From: Pegoplata infirma
Lineage: Eukaryota; Arthropoda; Insecta; Diptera; Anthomyiidae
DNA: 64,000 nt
Direction: 5' to 3'
Assembly (NCBI GenBank): GCA_963921195.1
Contig: OY992536.1
Span: 327,687,038 to 327,751,037, forward strand
The number at the start of each line of letters is the position of its first letter. Position 1 is the stretch's first letter. The notes under the pieces are model-generated. The model saw only the letters and a list, made by a program, of their open reading frames with translations, made no database searches and had not been told where the DNA came from. The position numbers and the translations under genes were made by a program. Below, piece by piece: positions 1 to 10,370 of the stretch.

Positions 1-284
1 GCCATAGAGGAATAAAGTAAAGAGATTGTAATTGGTTCAACTCTCTTTTTACAATTTAAATTGCCATGACGTTTCTTTCGCATAATTCTCAAAAGTTGTT
101 GATTTTTTAATGTTTTACTGCGATTTGAGTTAAAGTGAAATTTTCACCGTAAAAAACAGAGTACTTAGCTTACCAAAAATAAAAAAAAAAACTACTAGAC
201 GTAAAAATGGCTAAAATTGTTTGTTAATAATTCCTGCTGCATCTGACACTTGAACACATCCGTTTTTCTATTTTTTTATATACT
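1..284. other. AT-rich non-coding, nothing recognised
   Basis: AT-rich sequence with homopolymer runs and no convincing ORF, RNA or repeat boundary. It lies in the distal 3' flank of the elongase gene. Confidence 0.5.
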
Positions 285-468
285 AAAAACAACTACATAG
301 AACAACTCTTACTACAATGTAGTAATTTTATGTATTTGTTTTTTTAAACGACTATATAGTCGTTTGAGAATTTTCATACAAAAACAACTGAAATTGTAGT
401 TGAAAACAACAACTACTACTTACTACACAAATGACCGTCATATAGTAACTACAATAATTTTCTAAGTG
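285..468. repeat. Partial CACTCAAAA-family MITE (one end only)
   Basis: The stretch resembles the right part of the elements at 11272-11834 and 36589-37413: repeated ACAACTAC and TGTAGTTGAAAACAAC blocks, then an end reading ATAATTTTCTAAGTG, close to their CATAATTTTCTGAGTG terminus. The left end is missing or too diverged to see. Confidence 0.5.
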
Positions 469-951
469 CGGACACTGTCTTATAGCACAGAGTGGTTAAA
501 TGTGCCCTCAAATGACTTTTGCGGGAGTTGCATAGATGAAGAGCACAGAACAAATTTGAAACGAATTTCAATTAACAAAACCGCGGATTAAATCAATTTT
601 TTGATTGAAATTCCTCCAATTAAAAAAATTGTTATACTTTTTTTTCAATCAAACATTTTTTCTATTTTGATCAAAAGATTGATAAATTTTTTATTTATAG
701 TCAATCAAAATAATGATTGATTTAACAAATGAATTGTAAGCTTATGACAAAATTATCAAAAAATTAATATTTTTGTTTTCCAATATGTTGCCAACAATAA
801 AAAAGTAAAACCCGATTATTTTGTATATTTTTGAATTTACAGTCCCGTGGTATCACAACGGACCTCAGAGTCTATGTGTGCTGATGTAAAACGTCAGCAA
901 CCACTTACAACCTAACCTTGCAACCTAACCTTACAACCTAACCTAAGTTCG
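469..951. other. AT-rich stretch with short CCTAACCTT repeats
   Basis: Mostly unassigned AT-rich DNA. At about 908-947 a short run of CAACCTAACCTTA-like units sits just outside the foldback element. The run is too short and irregular to be a telomeric array. Confidence 0.4.
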
Positions 952-2045
952 ACATATGAGGCATTCCACACCAAATGTCCCACTACAGAAAAACATGTGT
1001 CCCGTAAATTTCTGAATAGGTTGTTTGGATAGCCCTTTATGAAACTTAGAAAATTGCGTTTTTGGTTTTTCAATTTTTCAAAAACTGGGCTTAGGAGGCG
1101 TGGTCAAATATTGGAAAAATGGTCAAATTTGTGGCCAGTTGCCTTGATTAAATATTTATCACATTAAAACGGAATGCACCACAATCTCAAAAATTTACAG
1201 TCTTATATAGTTTTGTATGGCCTATCGATTACATTTTTTTTTTTTTTGGAAAATTTTGAGAACCTGTTCTGAAATTTTCCATTTTTTAAAAAAGTCAATT
1301 TATCAAAAATCTGGCCACTTTTTTTTTCCTATTTTATTTATTTTTTTAAAAGTTTAGATGTTTGTCCATCCACACAATAAAAATCAGAAACACGTTCATC
1401 TTTTTTCTCGAGAAAATCGCATTTGAACTTTAAATTTCATCACAATTTTGTTATTTGCTTGTATTTCTTTGTTTTAAAGTTGCGAATGAGTAATATTAAT
1501 TGCATTAATATTCGCCATACGCTCTGTTGACACAAGAAAATACAAGCAAATTACTAAATTGTTATGAAATTTAAAATTCAAATGCAATTTTCTCGAAAAA
1601 AAGGATGAACGTGTTACTGATTTTTTTTGTGTGGACGGACAAACATCTAAACTTTTAAAAAAATAAATAAAAAAAAAAAAAAATTGGCCAGATTTTTGAT
1701 AAATTGACTTTTTTAAAAAATGGAAAATTTCAGAACAGGTTCTGAAAATTTTCCAAAAAAAAATTTTAATCGATAGCCCATACAAAACTATATAAGGCTG
1801 TAAATTTTTGAGACCGTGGTGCATTCCGTTTTAATGTGATAAATATTTAAACAAGGCAACTCGCCACAAATTTGACAATTTTTCCAATATTTGACCACGC
1901 CTCCTAAGCCCAGTTTTTGAAAAATTGAAAAACCAAAAACTCAATTTTCTAAGTTCCATATAGGGCTATCCATACCACCTATTCAGGAGTTTACGGTACA
2001 CATGTTTTTTATCGCTGGACATTTGGTGTGGAATGCCTCATATGT
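952..2045. mobile_element. Foldback element with ~0.5-kb inverted arms
   Basis: The left end ACATATGAGGCATTCCACAC is matched in reverse complement at 2026-2045, and the pairing continues through most of both arms (about 952-1470 and 1535-2045). Only about 60-70 bp of unpaired centre remains, around a short ATTAATTGCATTAAT palindrome. A 116-codon frame at 1474-1824 is only a reading of the arm. The element encodes nothing and fits a non-autonomous foldback/MITE-type DNA transposon. A single related arm is present at 14143-14515. Confidence 0.85.
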
Positions 2046-2860
2046 ATTCAACAACAGATTCACTAAACTTTTTATGCTAAAATTTATATTGGTTTTTAGA
2101 TTCTTGAAAAATAAATGAATTCATTTCAATTTAAATATTTATCCAAAATTTCAATTGTTTTCATTTATTTAACTTAAATATTACCTTTAAAAATATACCT
2201 TCCATGTGATGGCGTTAGTTATTGTTCGCGCCTTAAGGTATGCTTTAAGAATATTGTAAAAAAACACTACGAAAGATGTGTATAAAACCTTGATGTGATT
2301 TCATTAAATAAGTTCACATTTTGTGGTATAGTTGTTTACAACTGACGTTGCAGTGGAGAGTTTGGAGAGTTTGATAGTCGTTATTACTTTTAAATTTGAA
2401 ATGGGGAAAATTTGATTTTTTTTCCTGATCCTGGTCCAGTTTTTCGTGAATAGCTTGGTCACATAACGTCCGGTTTTTTCAAACCTGAATTTTTAGTTAC
2501 AATTATTTAAACTTGAAAAAAAATGGTATTTTTTCCAAAAAATGTACCAACACTCTTTTGCTTCTAGCTTTAGAACATGTAAATTTTTCGATTGATTTGA
2601 AAGGCACGTATAAAAAAATACCATGTAAAGATTTTTTATTTTGTGCTCCCCAGCCTCATTAAAAGTTGACCCATTTTTAACACGAATTTCAACTTTAAAT
2701 GGAATTTGGGGATTCCTTCCATCAAATCCTTATATTTTGTTTTGTGTTAACATTTCCAATATTTGCATATTTTGAATATCAAATGCATATTTTGTGCATT
2801 TTTGTAACTTATAAATGAATATTTTTACATAATTTGCTCACAAGTTTACGAATAATAATA
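2046..2860. other. Non-coding flank, nothing recognised
   Basis: AT-rich sequence without a supported gene, RNA or repeat. No frame of useful length resembles a known protein. Confidence 0.45.
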
Positions 2861-2867
2861 GAACAAA

Positions 2868-2975
2868 TTAAGGCCTCTGTTCTGTCTTTCACAACTTCTC
2901 AATTACATGAAATTTTTAATAAGATATAAAATCGAGTTTGGGGTTTTGTTGTTGTTCACGTTTTCATTCCGGTAA
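2868..2975. repeat. Dispersed repeat shared with 21364-21455
   Basis: The block starting AGGCCTCTGTTCTGTCTTTC, followed by CACAACTT-TCAATT, CATGAAAT, a TTTGTTG run and CACGTTTTCATTC, recurs at about 21364-21455 in the same orientation with small gaps. It is probably a fragment of an interspersed element whose ends I cannot define. Confidence 0.6.
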
Positions 2976-3800
2976 CTCTCAAACTGATGGTAATAACGTT
3001 CAGAGCAAAAATACGGCGTACTTTATCTTAATATAAACCCCGTCAAAATGTAAAAATTTTCTGGAAAAAAATTATTTAACGAAAAAATCAAATTTTTTTG
3101 AGCATTTGTTTAATCCCTGTAACCACGATATGGCCGATAGGCCGCACAGTGGACGGTTTGTATGGAAAACGCGCGCATCGAAGTTTTTTGACTATATCTT
3201 TTAAACGGTTAGGAGTTGTAAAACAAAATTAGGCATTCTAAAAACTAGGGACCTTAAGCAATTAAAGCTGTGATCAAAGTTTGTTGTCCTCCTTGCACCC
3301 TACATATAAACTGCATGCAAAGTTGGTTAATTTATTTATATGAAAAAATGCTAAAAAAATGTTAAGATCATTGACATTTTTGATATATTATTACTGAATG
3401 TCGTTCGGATAGAGTAAATATACATCATTAAACATTATTAGTTAAAATACATATAAAAAATTGAGTTAAATTATGACCAAATGTATCGACTTTTTTAGTT
3501 AACAAATCTGACAATATAAATATATAAGTGAAATTGCTTGTATCAAACCTATTTAAAATTGCACAAAAAAGAGAAATTTAATGTTTGCAAACATTACCTT
3601 TCACCCTACACTAAAATATCCGGCACGTATGACTTTTTTATCAATTTTATTTTATTGATTTATAATAAATAAATAGTAGTAATAAACCAAAAATGAATAA
3701 TAACAGGATTAAAACATTAAAAAACAAATTAACATAGACACGATAATGCGATATCGTAATAAAAAAAATAAAAAAATACTTTTTTTGTAGTTGCAATAGT
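2976..3800. other. Non-coding flank, nothing recognised
   Basis: AT-rich sequence. A slightly GC-richer patch near 3110-3200 (around GGCCGATAGGCCGC) is not assignable. No gene supported. Confidence 0.4.
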
Positions 3801-3819
3801 TCCTTTGGATAAGGAACCT

Positions 3820-4150
3820 TTTTTACTAAGTTCGATGTTTCTTCAAGTAAAACGAAAATTTTTGGATCTGATTCTACCATAAATTTTTGAAAAATATATT
3901 TTAGATTGTTTATTCTTGAATTTTTTTCTTCTAAAATTGCTTTTGTAAATCTTAAAATATTTATGCGACCTTTCTTACGATTCTTCTGATAACTGACCTT
4001 ATATATAAATTGTATAAGTTAGTTAATGAATTGCTTATATAGTTCAAAATATTTTTATTACCAACTGGTAACACCGAATTTTGAATAATCTCACTTCCGT
4101 GTATCAGGATCTTATGTAGAGTAGGACTCATTGTCCACCATCCATACATT
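3820..4150 (-). pseudogene. Broken transposon-type coding remnant
   Basis: Read on the minus strand from 4149, a 62-codon frame starts MYGWWTMSPTLHKILIHGSE and continues to LPVG. After about 60 nt of apparently inserted AT-rich sequence another frame gives GQLSEES, then an in-frame stop, then a lysine/arginine-rich tract, and a third frame gives FMVESDPKIFVLLEE. From memory, the order (W..MS...HKILIHG, LP.G.LSEE, SDPKI) is seen at the C-terminus of large uncharacterised proteins encoded by DNA transposons in insects and cnidarians; I cannot name the superfamily. At least one stop and two frame changes make it a dead copy. It has no splice sites or intact neighbours suggesting a host gene. Confidence 0.5.
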
Positions 4151-4984
4151 GAGATTATAAGTTTTGCTGTGTCGAATTACTTAACTCAATAAAAATTTGA
4201 CCATTTTTAACTTTTTTTTTAATTTTAACACTTAAATGTGTTAATTACTCCTATTTGGTAAATAGCTATTTTACTTTTTATTGGTAATGGTTTTTTACTC
4301 CTTTTCAGTTAAACGAGAGTAACTAAGTACTTATTTATCTTAATTCTCATCACTATTTATTTTTGTCTCACGCCCTTGTTTAAATTAGTGTTTCAACAAG
4401 TAACTACTTATTAACATTTGTTCCGGAGTACAAATCCCATTACTAGTAATGCCAAATTTTGCTGGGTATTTTGTTAGTTTCTCAAGCCTATGCAGCATCT
4501 CCAATTTTTTTTTGTAAATATCTAAATAGGTTGAAGCTGATATTTAATAATTTCGAAAAATAAAAATTTAAAAAAATAAATATATATAAGTTTTTTTTTT
4601 TCTTTTTATCGACCCTACTTTGGAGCCTTATCCTGAATTTAACTGCAAGTTACTGCAGACGAAATAAAGTTCCTCGTTTAGATAAATACCTCTAGTTTCA
4701 CTCCACATTGAATTTGCCTGTATCCACAAGGTTCCACAAAAGATGCAGTCTATAATTAAGAGTCTTTTTTACACATTTCTTAAAAAATGACAACATTTTG
4801 CAGTCAATTAACGAATAACGCGGTTTAAAATTTTAGCTTATAAGCGCAGTTTTAATTAGTTACATATCTTGGCCAAGCTGTGTTAAAATTTCAGGATGTT
4901 AGCTTACTTAGAAATAGTTTTACTCAATCATTTAAAAAAGGTTTCCAAAAAATTTTCATTTTTTAAAAAAACCTGAAAATGTTT
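4151..4984. other. Non-coding flank, nothing recognised
   Basis: AT-rich sequence with poly-T/poly-A tracts and no supported gene or repeat boundary. Confidence 0.4.
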
Positions 4985-5232
4985 GGACTTTGGAGGGACG
5001 CCCTGGTCAAAGTAAATGACATATAAATATTTTATGAATGGTTTTCTATCCCCTAGGATGTCTTTTATCAAACCCATGTTCAACCGATCAAATCGCTGAA
5101 ATTTTTGATTTTGTTACGATGCGCGTCCATCTTCCACTGTGGGCCGAGCCATTTCGAATTTTAAATCTTCTCTTTTATATATATTTCAAGTTTCAGGGAA
5201 ATCGGTGTATAACGGTTGGGGTACTTTCTTTG
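4985..5232. mobile_element. Fragment of a CAAGGGAAG-ended element
   Basis: The right end reads ...GGTTGGGGTACTTTCTTTGTTAG, a diverged form of the GGTTGAGATACTTCCCTTG TTAG terminus seen at 22560, preceded by AAATCGGTGTATAAC, which parallels AAATCGGTTCATAAG there. The left end is not identifiable. A 112-codon frame across it (5038-5376) has no recognisable domain. Confidence 0.4.
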
Positions 5233-5465
5233 TTAGTGCATATTTTAAGTGCGTATTTTCGATTTTGTAATGCTTACAGCTCAACTTACAAGATCTTATA
5301 TTACATTTGTCCAGATCGTCATACAGAGAATACTGCTTTTGAACCATATCTGTGGGATTTGGAATGTTTTCAATAATGGTACATAAATCAAAAAGTAAAC
5401 TGTTAAAATTTCCTACATTTTCTCATATCAAAAATACTTTGTTTTTATAAATCGTTAATTTTTAT

Positions 5466-5590
5466 GTTTTACAAAACCCGGTTAACCCGATCAAAAAAAC
5501 GGTTTGTCGAATATTCGGAATTCGAAATTATTTAAAGCCGGTCGGGCTTTTAAACAAACCGGTTAACCCGTTTTCGGTTTTAAAGACTCT
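5466..5590. repeat. CCGGTTAACC-rich motif cluster
   Basis: Several copies of palindromic CCGGTTAACCCG and related CGGTTT/AACCG words in both orientations within about 120 bp, ending near AAAGACTCTAGG. The layout resembles the subterminal motif arrays of the hAT-like elements in this window, but I find no target duplication here. Confidence 0.4.
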
Positions 5591-6096
5591 AGGTAAAAAG
5601 TGTAAACTAAAACCAATATTTTAAGATGCGTTTGAGTTATATTGAATTCTTTTATAAAAAGAAAATATTACTCATACGTTGAAACCAAGGATGGGTACCA
5701 ATTCGATAAAAGTATTGGTATTGGTATTGGTTTTTAAAATTATATTAGTATTGGTATAGGTATTGGTTTTCATTTTTTGTTGAATTGGTATAGGTTTCGG
5801 TATTGGTTTTGAATTATTTAGGTATTGGGTATTGGTATTGGTTTTAGCCTCGAATCGGTATCGGTTTTTAATAAGTATTGGTATTTATCTTATATCGGTT
5901 TTGGAATTTGTATGCAAAAGGTTTTGTCGTTAATATTAATTAATTTAACGTACGTAGTCCTTCTGTCCGCCCCCCAGTGGAGAAAAATATACGTTTATGT
6001 GCAATTTTTAACCGAGTTTAGTTTTGATTTTGAGCCATCGATCGGACATGGTGGATTTTTGAATAATGATTTATTTTTTATTTTTCTTATATTAAG

Positions 6097-6660
6097 AAGA
6101 GATGGGCTCATGAGCTGATTAGAGCGTGATTCACGTGATTCACGCGTGAGTGTGACTGAATTCAATTTTATTCACGTGATTGTGAGTGAGTGTGAGTGGA
6201 GAAAAAAAATTGCGTGAGTGAGTGTGCGTGCGTGAGTAAGATTTTTGCGTAAGTCGATTTTTTTGCGTGAGTTTGCGTGAATTATTTTCTCCTTATATTT
6301 CCTTTCGTACAAAAAAATTGTAAAATTTGGCTTAACTTTAGATTTCATCCCGAAAAAGCAAAAAAAAATTGTAAAATTTCTCTGAACTTTAAATTTTGCT
6401 TAAAATTTTGAAAGATTTTTCAAAATTTTAGTTTTTGAAATTTTTTTTGTATAAATAAGAGTTTTGTGAGTGTGAGTCAACGTGAGTGTGAGCGAAGCTT
6501 GCGTGAGTGCACGTGAGTGTGAGTTGTGTTAAATTTACTCACTTGATTGTGAGTGAGTGAGTGAGTGTGAGTAGAAAAAATATGCTCGGGAGTGTGCGTG
6601 ATTCAAAAATTCCTGTCGTTAGCGTGAGTGAGTCAAAAATCACTCACTCGCCCATCTCTA
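6097..6660. mobile_element. GTGAG-array hAT-like MITE
   Basis: The ends AAGAGATGGGC and GCCCATCTCTA are inverted repeats, flanked by near-duplicate 8-mers ATATTAAG (6089-6096) and ATATTAGA (6661-6668). Both halves are packed with GTGAGTGAG/GCGTGAGTG words and CACGTGATTCACG palindromes. The array thins in the middle, around 6290-6450, where AT-rich sequence lies. Related copies are at 15490-16256 and 49150-49815, with partial ones at 9236-10090 and 13989-14110. No coding capacity. Confidence 0.65.
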
Positions 6661-6668
6661 ATATTAGA

Positions 6669-7214
6669 CATTTTTCAGTATTTTTTCTTTAAACAAAATA
6701 ATAGGCAAGGGTATTTGAACCCCTTATTAATGATGTAAATAGCATTTGTTATATAATTAATTTAGTTTTTATAACCAAATTAAAATTCAAACAGCCTCAC
6801 CACAAGTCCTCAAAAAATCAATAAAATCGACTTCTAAAATATATTTTTAATACTCGACTTTATATTTAAAATTTTAAGTCGCTGGAGGGTATAAAAATTC
6901 GTTTTTTCTTTAAACAATTTCTGTGCTGATGAACATTGCATTTAATGCATATATAAATTGCGGTGGCCAAGGAGAGATATTTTTTAATTGCAGAAAGTTG
7001 AGACTTAACATTCGTTACAAAATATACCTGAAATTCATCCTTTTCATAGATAAATATTTTTTGAAAAGGTAATCGAAATAGGTAATTATGGAGGCCTCTT
7101 TTTCGATTTTAGATCTTTTGGTAATTGCGATTACACGGGTAATTGTTTTCTTATATGGGGTTCAAACTTACGACCTTAAACAAGTTGTTTATCAAAACAC
7201 CAGTAATACCATAT
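6669..7214. other. Unassigned interior of the hAT-like element
   Basis: AT-rich sequence, with the isolated word CTGGAGGGTATAAAAATTCG near 6883-6902 recalling the terminus of the (GTCY)n elements. No gene. Confidence 0.35.
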
Positions 7215-7340
7215 TCGCATTCATTTAAACTAGTTTAATTATGTGTCTTCCCCATACAATTTTAAGCACTTTATCTGTCAAAATAAAACGGTGGTTTATT
7301 TTGACGTTTAAATTGTATGGGGAAAACCAATAATTAAACT
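7215..7340. repeat. Imperfect palindrome interrupted by a MITE
   Basis: TTCCCCATACAATTTTAAG...CAAAATAAAAC pairs with GTTTATTTTG..TTTAAATTGTATGGGGAA around a GGT centre near 7290. The pairing resumes beyond the MITE at 7974-8000, where GTTAAAAATGAGTGCGAAC matches the complement of TTCGCATTCATTTAAAC at 7214-7230. The palindrome therefore predates the MITE insertion. Confidence 0.65.
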
Positions 7341-7341
7341 A

Positions 7342-7971
7342 CCCAGGCAGAAAAATACGAACGGGAGAGCGCGGGCAAAGTACCTTTTATGGTCGCTTGT
7401 GTGCTGGGAAAGCATCACAGTTTAGTACTCTCCCAGCGTCCAAAATGATAACCACGGTAAACAGTATGCCGTTGCTATTTTAAAGCGCCTTGTGGTACAG
7501 GGTATAACGAGTTTATGCTTATGTTTGAAACTACCCGAAATAATAGTCCTAGATTAACCTTTTAGCAAAAGTACCGAAAAAAAGTGATGCATTGAATCGA
7601 AACGTGTTGTTTTCCAAAAGGAAAGACCCAGTGGCATTTCACATTTGATGTATCCGGAGTTTAACACACTTCCTCACAAAAGAAACGTGTTTTTATATAA
7701 AAGGTGTCAAGTTTGTGATAGGAATTGTGTCTAAGTGGCATATCACGAGAGCTTTCAAGGACCAATAACTAATACTGCAGGGAAATGAAAAATATTCCAA
7801 TTGTTATGAAAATTAATAAATTTTAATTACAAATTATACTTTGAACGGATTTAAATAGAAAACATTGGCAAAGCGCTTGCAAAGCACTTATTTTCGTACT
7901 ACCTTATACACAAAAAATAAAGTGCTTTGCCCAGACTTTTTTGTGGAACGGTTGGCAGGTTTCTGCTTGGG
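7342..7971. mobile_element. CCCAGGCAG-ended MITE with TA target
   Basis: The ends CCCAGGCAGAAAAATAC and, in reverse complement, CCCAAGCAGAAACCTGCC are each flanked by TA (7340-7341, 7972-7973). Internal words GGCAAAGTAC and AAAGTGCTTTG recur. The surrounding palindrome supplies the empty site: its other arm has an uninterrupted AAACTAGTTTAAA where this element sits at the TA. A 1.5-kb relative is at 51545-53038. The TA target fits Tc1/mariner-type MITEs. No ORF. Confidence 0.75.
7494..7570 (+). repeat. Fragment of the CCCTACACC (GTCY)n family
   Basis: TGTGGTACAGGGTATAACGA followed by GTTTATGCTTATGTTTG, AACTACCCGAAAT and GTCCTAGA matches the 5' part of the elements at 60373-61236 and their inverted relatives. 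It lies inside the MITE and lacks the tetranucleotide array. Confidence 0.6.
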
Positions 7972-8340
7972 TAGTTAAAAATGAGTGCGAACATCGTTTT
8001 GCAGAATAAAAACGTAATGGATACAGAACAAAGATTTTTTTAAACCCGTAGCCCTTAAACTCTCAAAAATAGCAAGTGTGAACCGCACACTAAAATAAAA
8101 TAAATTCTTATATAATATGACTGTGCCCGGCACAGTGTGTCTCTAATAAAACAAAAAAAAAATTTTTTTGGATTCTGGTGTTGTGACATAAAATTTTGTA
8201 ACGACTGCTTGATTGGAATTTCCAAAAAAGGACATTAGCATTTTTTTTACAACCCAAAGAACAGTGCAGTGACACTTAATGTATATCAAATATAAACAAT
8301 GTTTGCAAAAGAAAAAATTTCATCACAGAAAAGGTCTAAA

Positions 8341-8780
8341 TTTTTTAAGATCTACTTTTATTAGGGGTCATAAAAATCAAATTTGGTTAAAAAGAAGTAA
8401 AAAAAAATATTTTTTTTTTATGTTTTTATGGCTTTTTAAATTCAAGTAGCTAACTCCTTTTTGTTATATGACATTGCATGCAAACGATTACTGATCGATG
8501 TAACATCTTTTGTGAACATCTTTAGCAATTCGTTAGTCAGGTAAAACCTAATATCAATTACATTTTTTAAGATCTACTTTTATTAGGGGTCATAACAATA
8601 AAATTGGGTTAAAAATAGGGATATGGTACGTGACAAAAAAAATTGTTTTATGTTTTTATGGCTTTTAAAATTCAAATAGCTAACTCCTTTTTGTTATGTG
8701 ACATTGCATGCAAACTATTACTGATCGATGTAACATCTTTTGTGAACATCTTTAGTCAGGTAAAACCCAATAATGTGATG
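8341..8780. repeat. 232-bp tandem duplication
   Basis: A unit starting TTTTTTAAGATCTACTTTTA, continuing through TTAGGGGTCATAA, ATGGCTTTT, GCTAACTCCTTTTTGTTAT, GACATTGCATGCAAAC and ending GTCAGGTAAAACC, occurs at 8341 and again at 8573. The second copy lacks about 11 bp near its end. Confidence 0.8.
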
Positions 8781-9235
8781 GAAAAAAAATGTTTGAATTC
8801 ATAATTAAAACAAACGAAAATAAGAATACAAAAAACCAAAACAAAACCGATACGAAAGTATAAAAAAATGAATTGGTATTGGTTTTTTATTGGTATTGGT
8901 TTTGAAGAATAAAAGTATTGGTTTTTAATTGGTATTGGTAGTAGGGAATCGGTATTGGTTTTTTATCGGTATTGGTATCGCACAAATAAAGGTATTGGTT
9001 TTTAATTGGTATTGGTTTTCAATTTGAATTGGTATTAACGGGTATTGGTATCGAAAAGGTATTGGTACCCATCATTGGTTGAAACACTTTCCTTTATTTG
9101 AAATTTTTGAATAAATTTTAAAACTATTATTATTAAATCTGCCCAGTAGGTTTCAAAAAACTTCTATTTAAAGTAAAAATGACGTTATAAAATTTTGTGA
9201 AAATTAAAAATTTTTTTCTGCTTCCGCATCGCGGA

Positions 9236-10090
9236 ACTTGAGATGCGCACCAAATGCGTGATTCACGTGAATCGTGAGTAATTTTTTATTTACTCAGATG
9301 AGCGCTAACGAGCGTGAGTAAACAAAAATAGTTCGTGCGTGTGTAAAATTCTTGCGTGAATTTTTCGTGATGTAAAAAATCTGTGTTTTATTATTTATGC
9401 TCTAAAAAAAAAAACTTGTAAAATGACAACAAAAGTTTGTAACTTTGTTTTTTGCTACCTCCTATTACTTAGACAAGAATTTCTTGTAACTTTGCAAGCT
9501 TTTTACCAATAATGTTGTCATTTTGCAAGCTTCTTATCAATAAAATTGTAAATTTACAATTTTTTTAACGCGATAAAACTTACAAGGAAGTTTCGTGACT
9601 TTACTAGATTTTTGCTACCTCCTGTTTTACGAGAATTTTTAGTAAAAATTACGAGTTTTTTTTTGTATTTTTAAAGCTTTTTACTAATAAAATTGTAAAT
9701 TTACAACTTTTTTGGCGCATTGAAACTTTCTAGGAATTCTCGTGAATTTACTAGATTTCTTTTTGTAAAAAAACCTTGAAAATTTGCAAATGCAAATTAC
9801 AAAAAAATTGTAAAATTACAAAAAAATTTAAATTTCGATCGAAAATTTTTTGTTAAAAAACAAGGAAAACTGTCAGATATTGGAAAAATGGGATTACGAG
9901 ACTTTTTCTAATAATTTGACAAGGTTTTTTTTTTTGTGTGTGGGAACATTCACAGAAAAAGTCTTAAAAACATCGTGAGTTACGCGTGATTCATGTGAAT
10001 CATGAGTAATTTTTTATATACTCACGTGAGCATGCATAAACTTGAGTAAACAAAAATAGTTCGTACGTGGGTAAAATGGGATTAAAAGTG
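9236..10090. repeat. Degenerate GTGAG-family block with internal repeats
   Basis: GTGATTCACGTGAATCGTGAG and then TAATTTTTTATTTACTCA...GAGTAAACAAAAATAGTTCGT at 9253-9350 recur as a direct repeat at 9980-10072. Between them, about 170-bp units (TTTTTGCTACCTCCTRTT ... AAAATTGTAAATTTACAA) are duplicated at roughly 9445-9610 and 9610-9765. It is probably a third, older GTGAG-type element; its termini are not clear. Confidence 0.5.
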
Positions 10091-10370
10091 ATTTTTTATT
10101 CATGAGCATATTTACAGAAAAAAGTCTAAAAAACATCGAAATATTATTTTTAAAGCTACACTCAAAATAAAAAAACTGTAATGTTAGCAAAAAAAGTTTG
10201 TAAACCTACAAGGAAATTTGCTGATTTTGAACCCACTATTTTTTTGGTAAAGTTAGCAAAAATGTTTTGCCAAAAATTAGTTAACTGCTTTTTTTTATAT
10301 TTTTTATTTCAACTTACAAGGGAAGTCTTCCTAGTGTCACCCGCGGATCTTTATGTAATTGGTTTTATTT

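Larger units (their letters stand above)
5686..9077. mobile_element. hAT-like element with 8-bp target duplication
   Basis: The ends CAAGGATGGGTACC (5686) and, in reverse complement, CAATGATGGGTACC (9077) are flanked by exact direct repeats GTTGAAAC at 5678-5685 and 9078-9085. Inside each end is an array of ATTGGTATTGG/ATCGGTATTGG words (5700-5895 and 8870-9065) facing inward. An 8-bp duplication plus subterminal motif arrays is typical of hAT transposons, whose transposase binds such arrays. The 3.4-kb interior has no transposase ORF; it holds a nested GTGAG element (6097-6660), a palindrome split by a MITE (7215-7980) and a 232-bp tandem duplication (8341-8780). It is non-autonomous. Confidence 0.8.

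Noticed and set aside
1474..1824. 116-codon frame as a gene
   Set aside because: It lies in an arm of the foldback element, and a related frame appears at 14349 only because the DNA is repeated.
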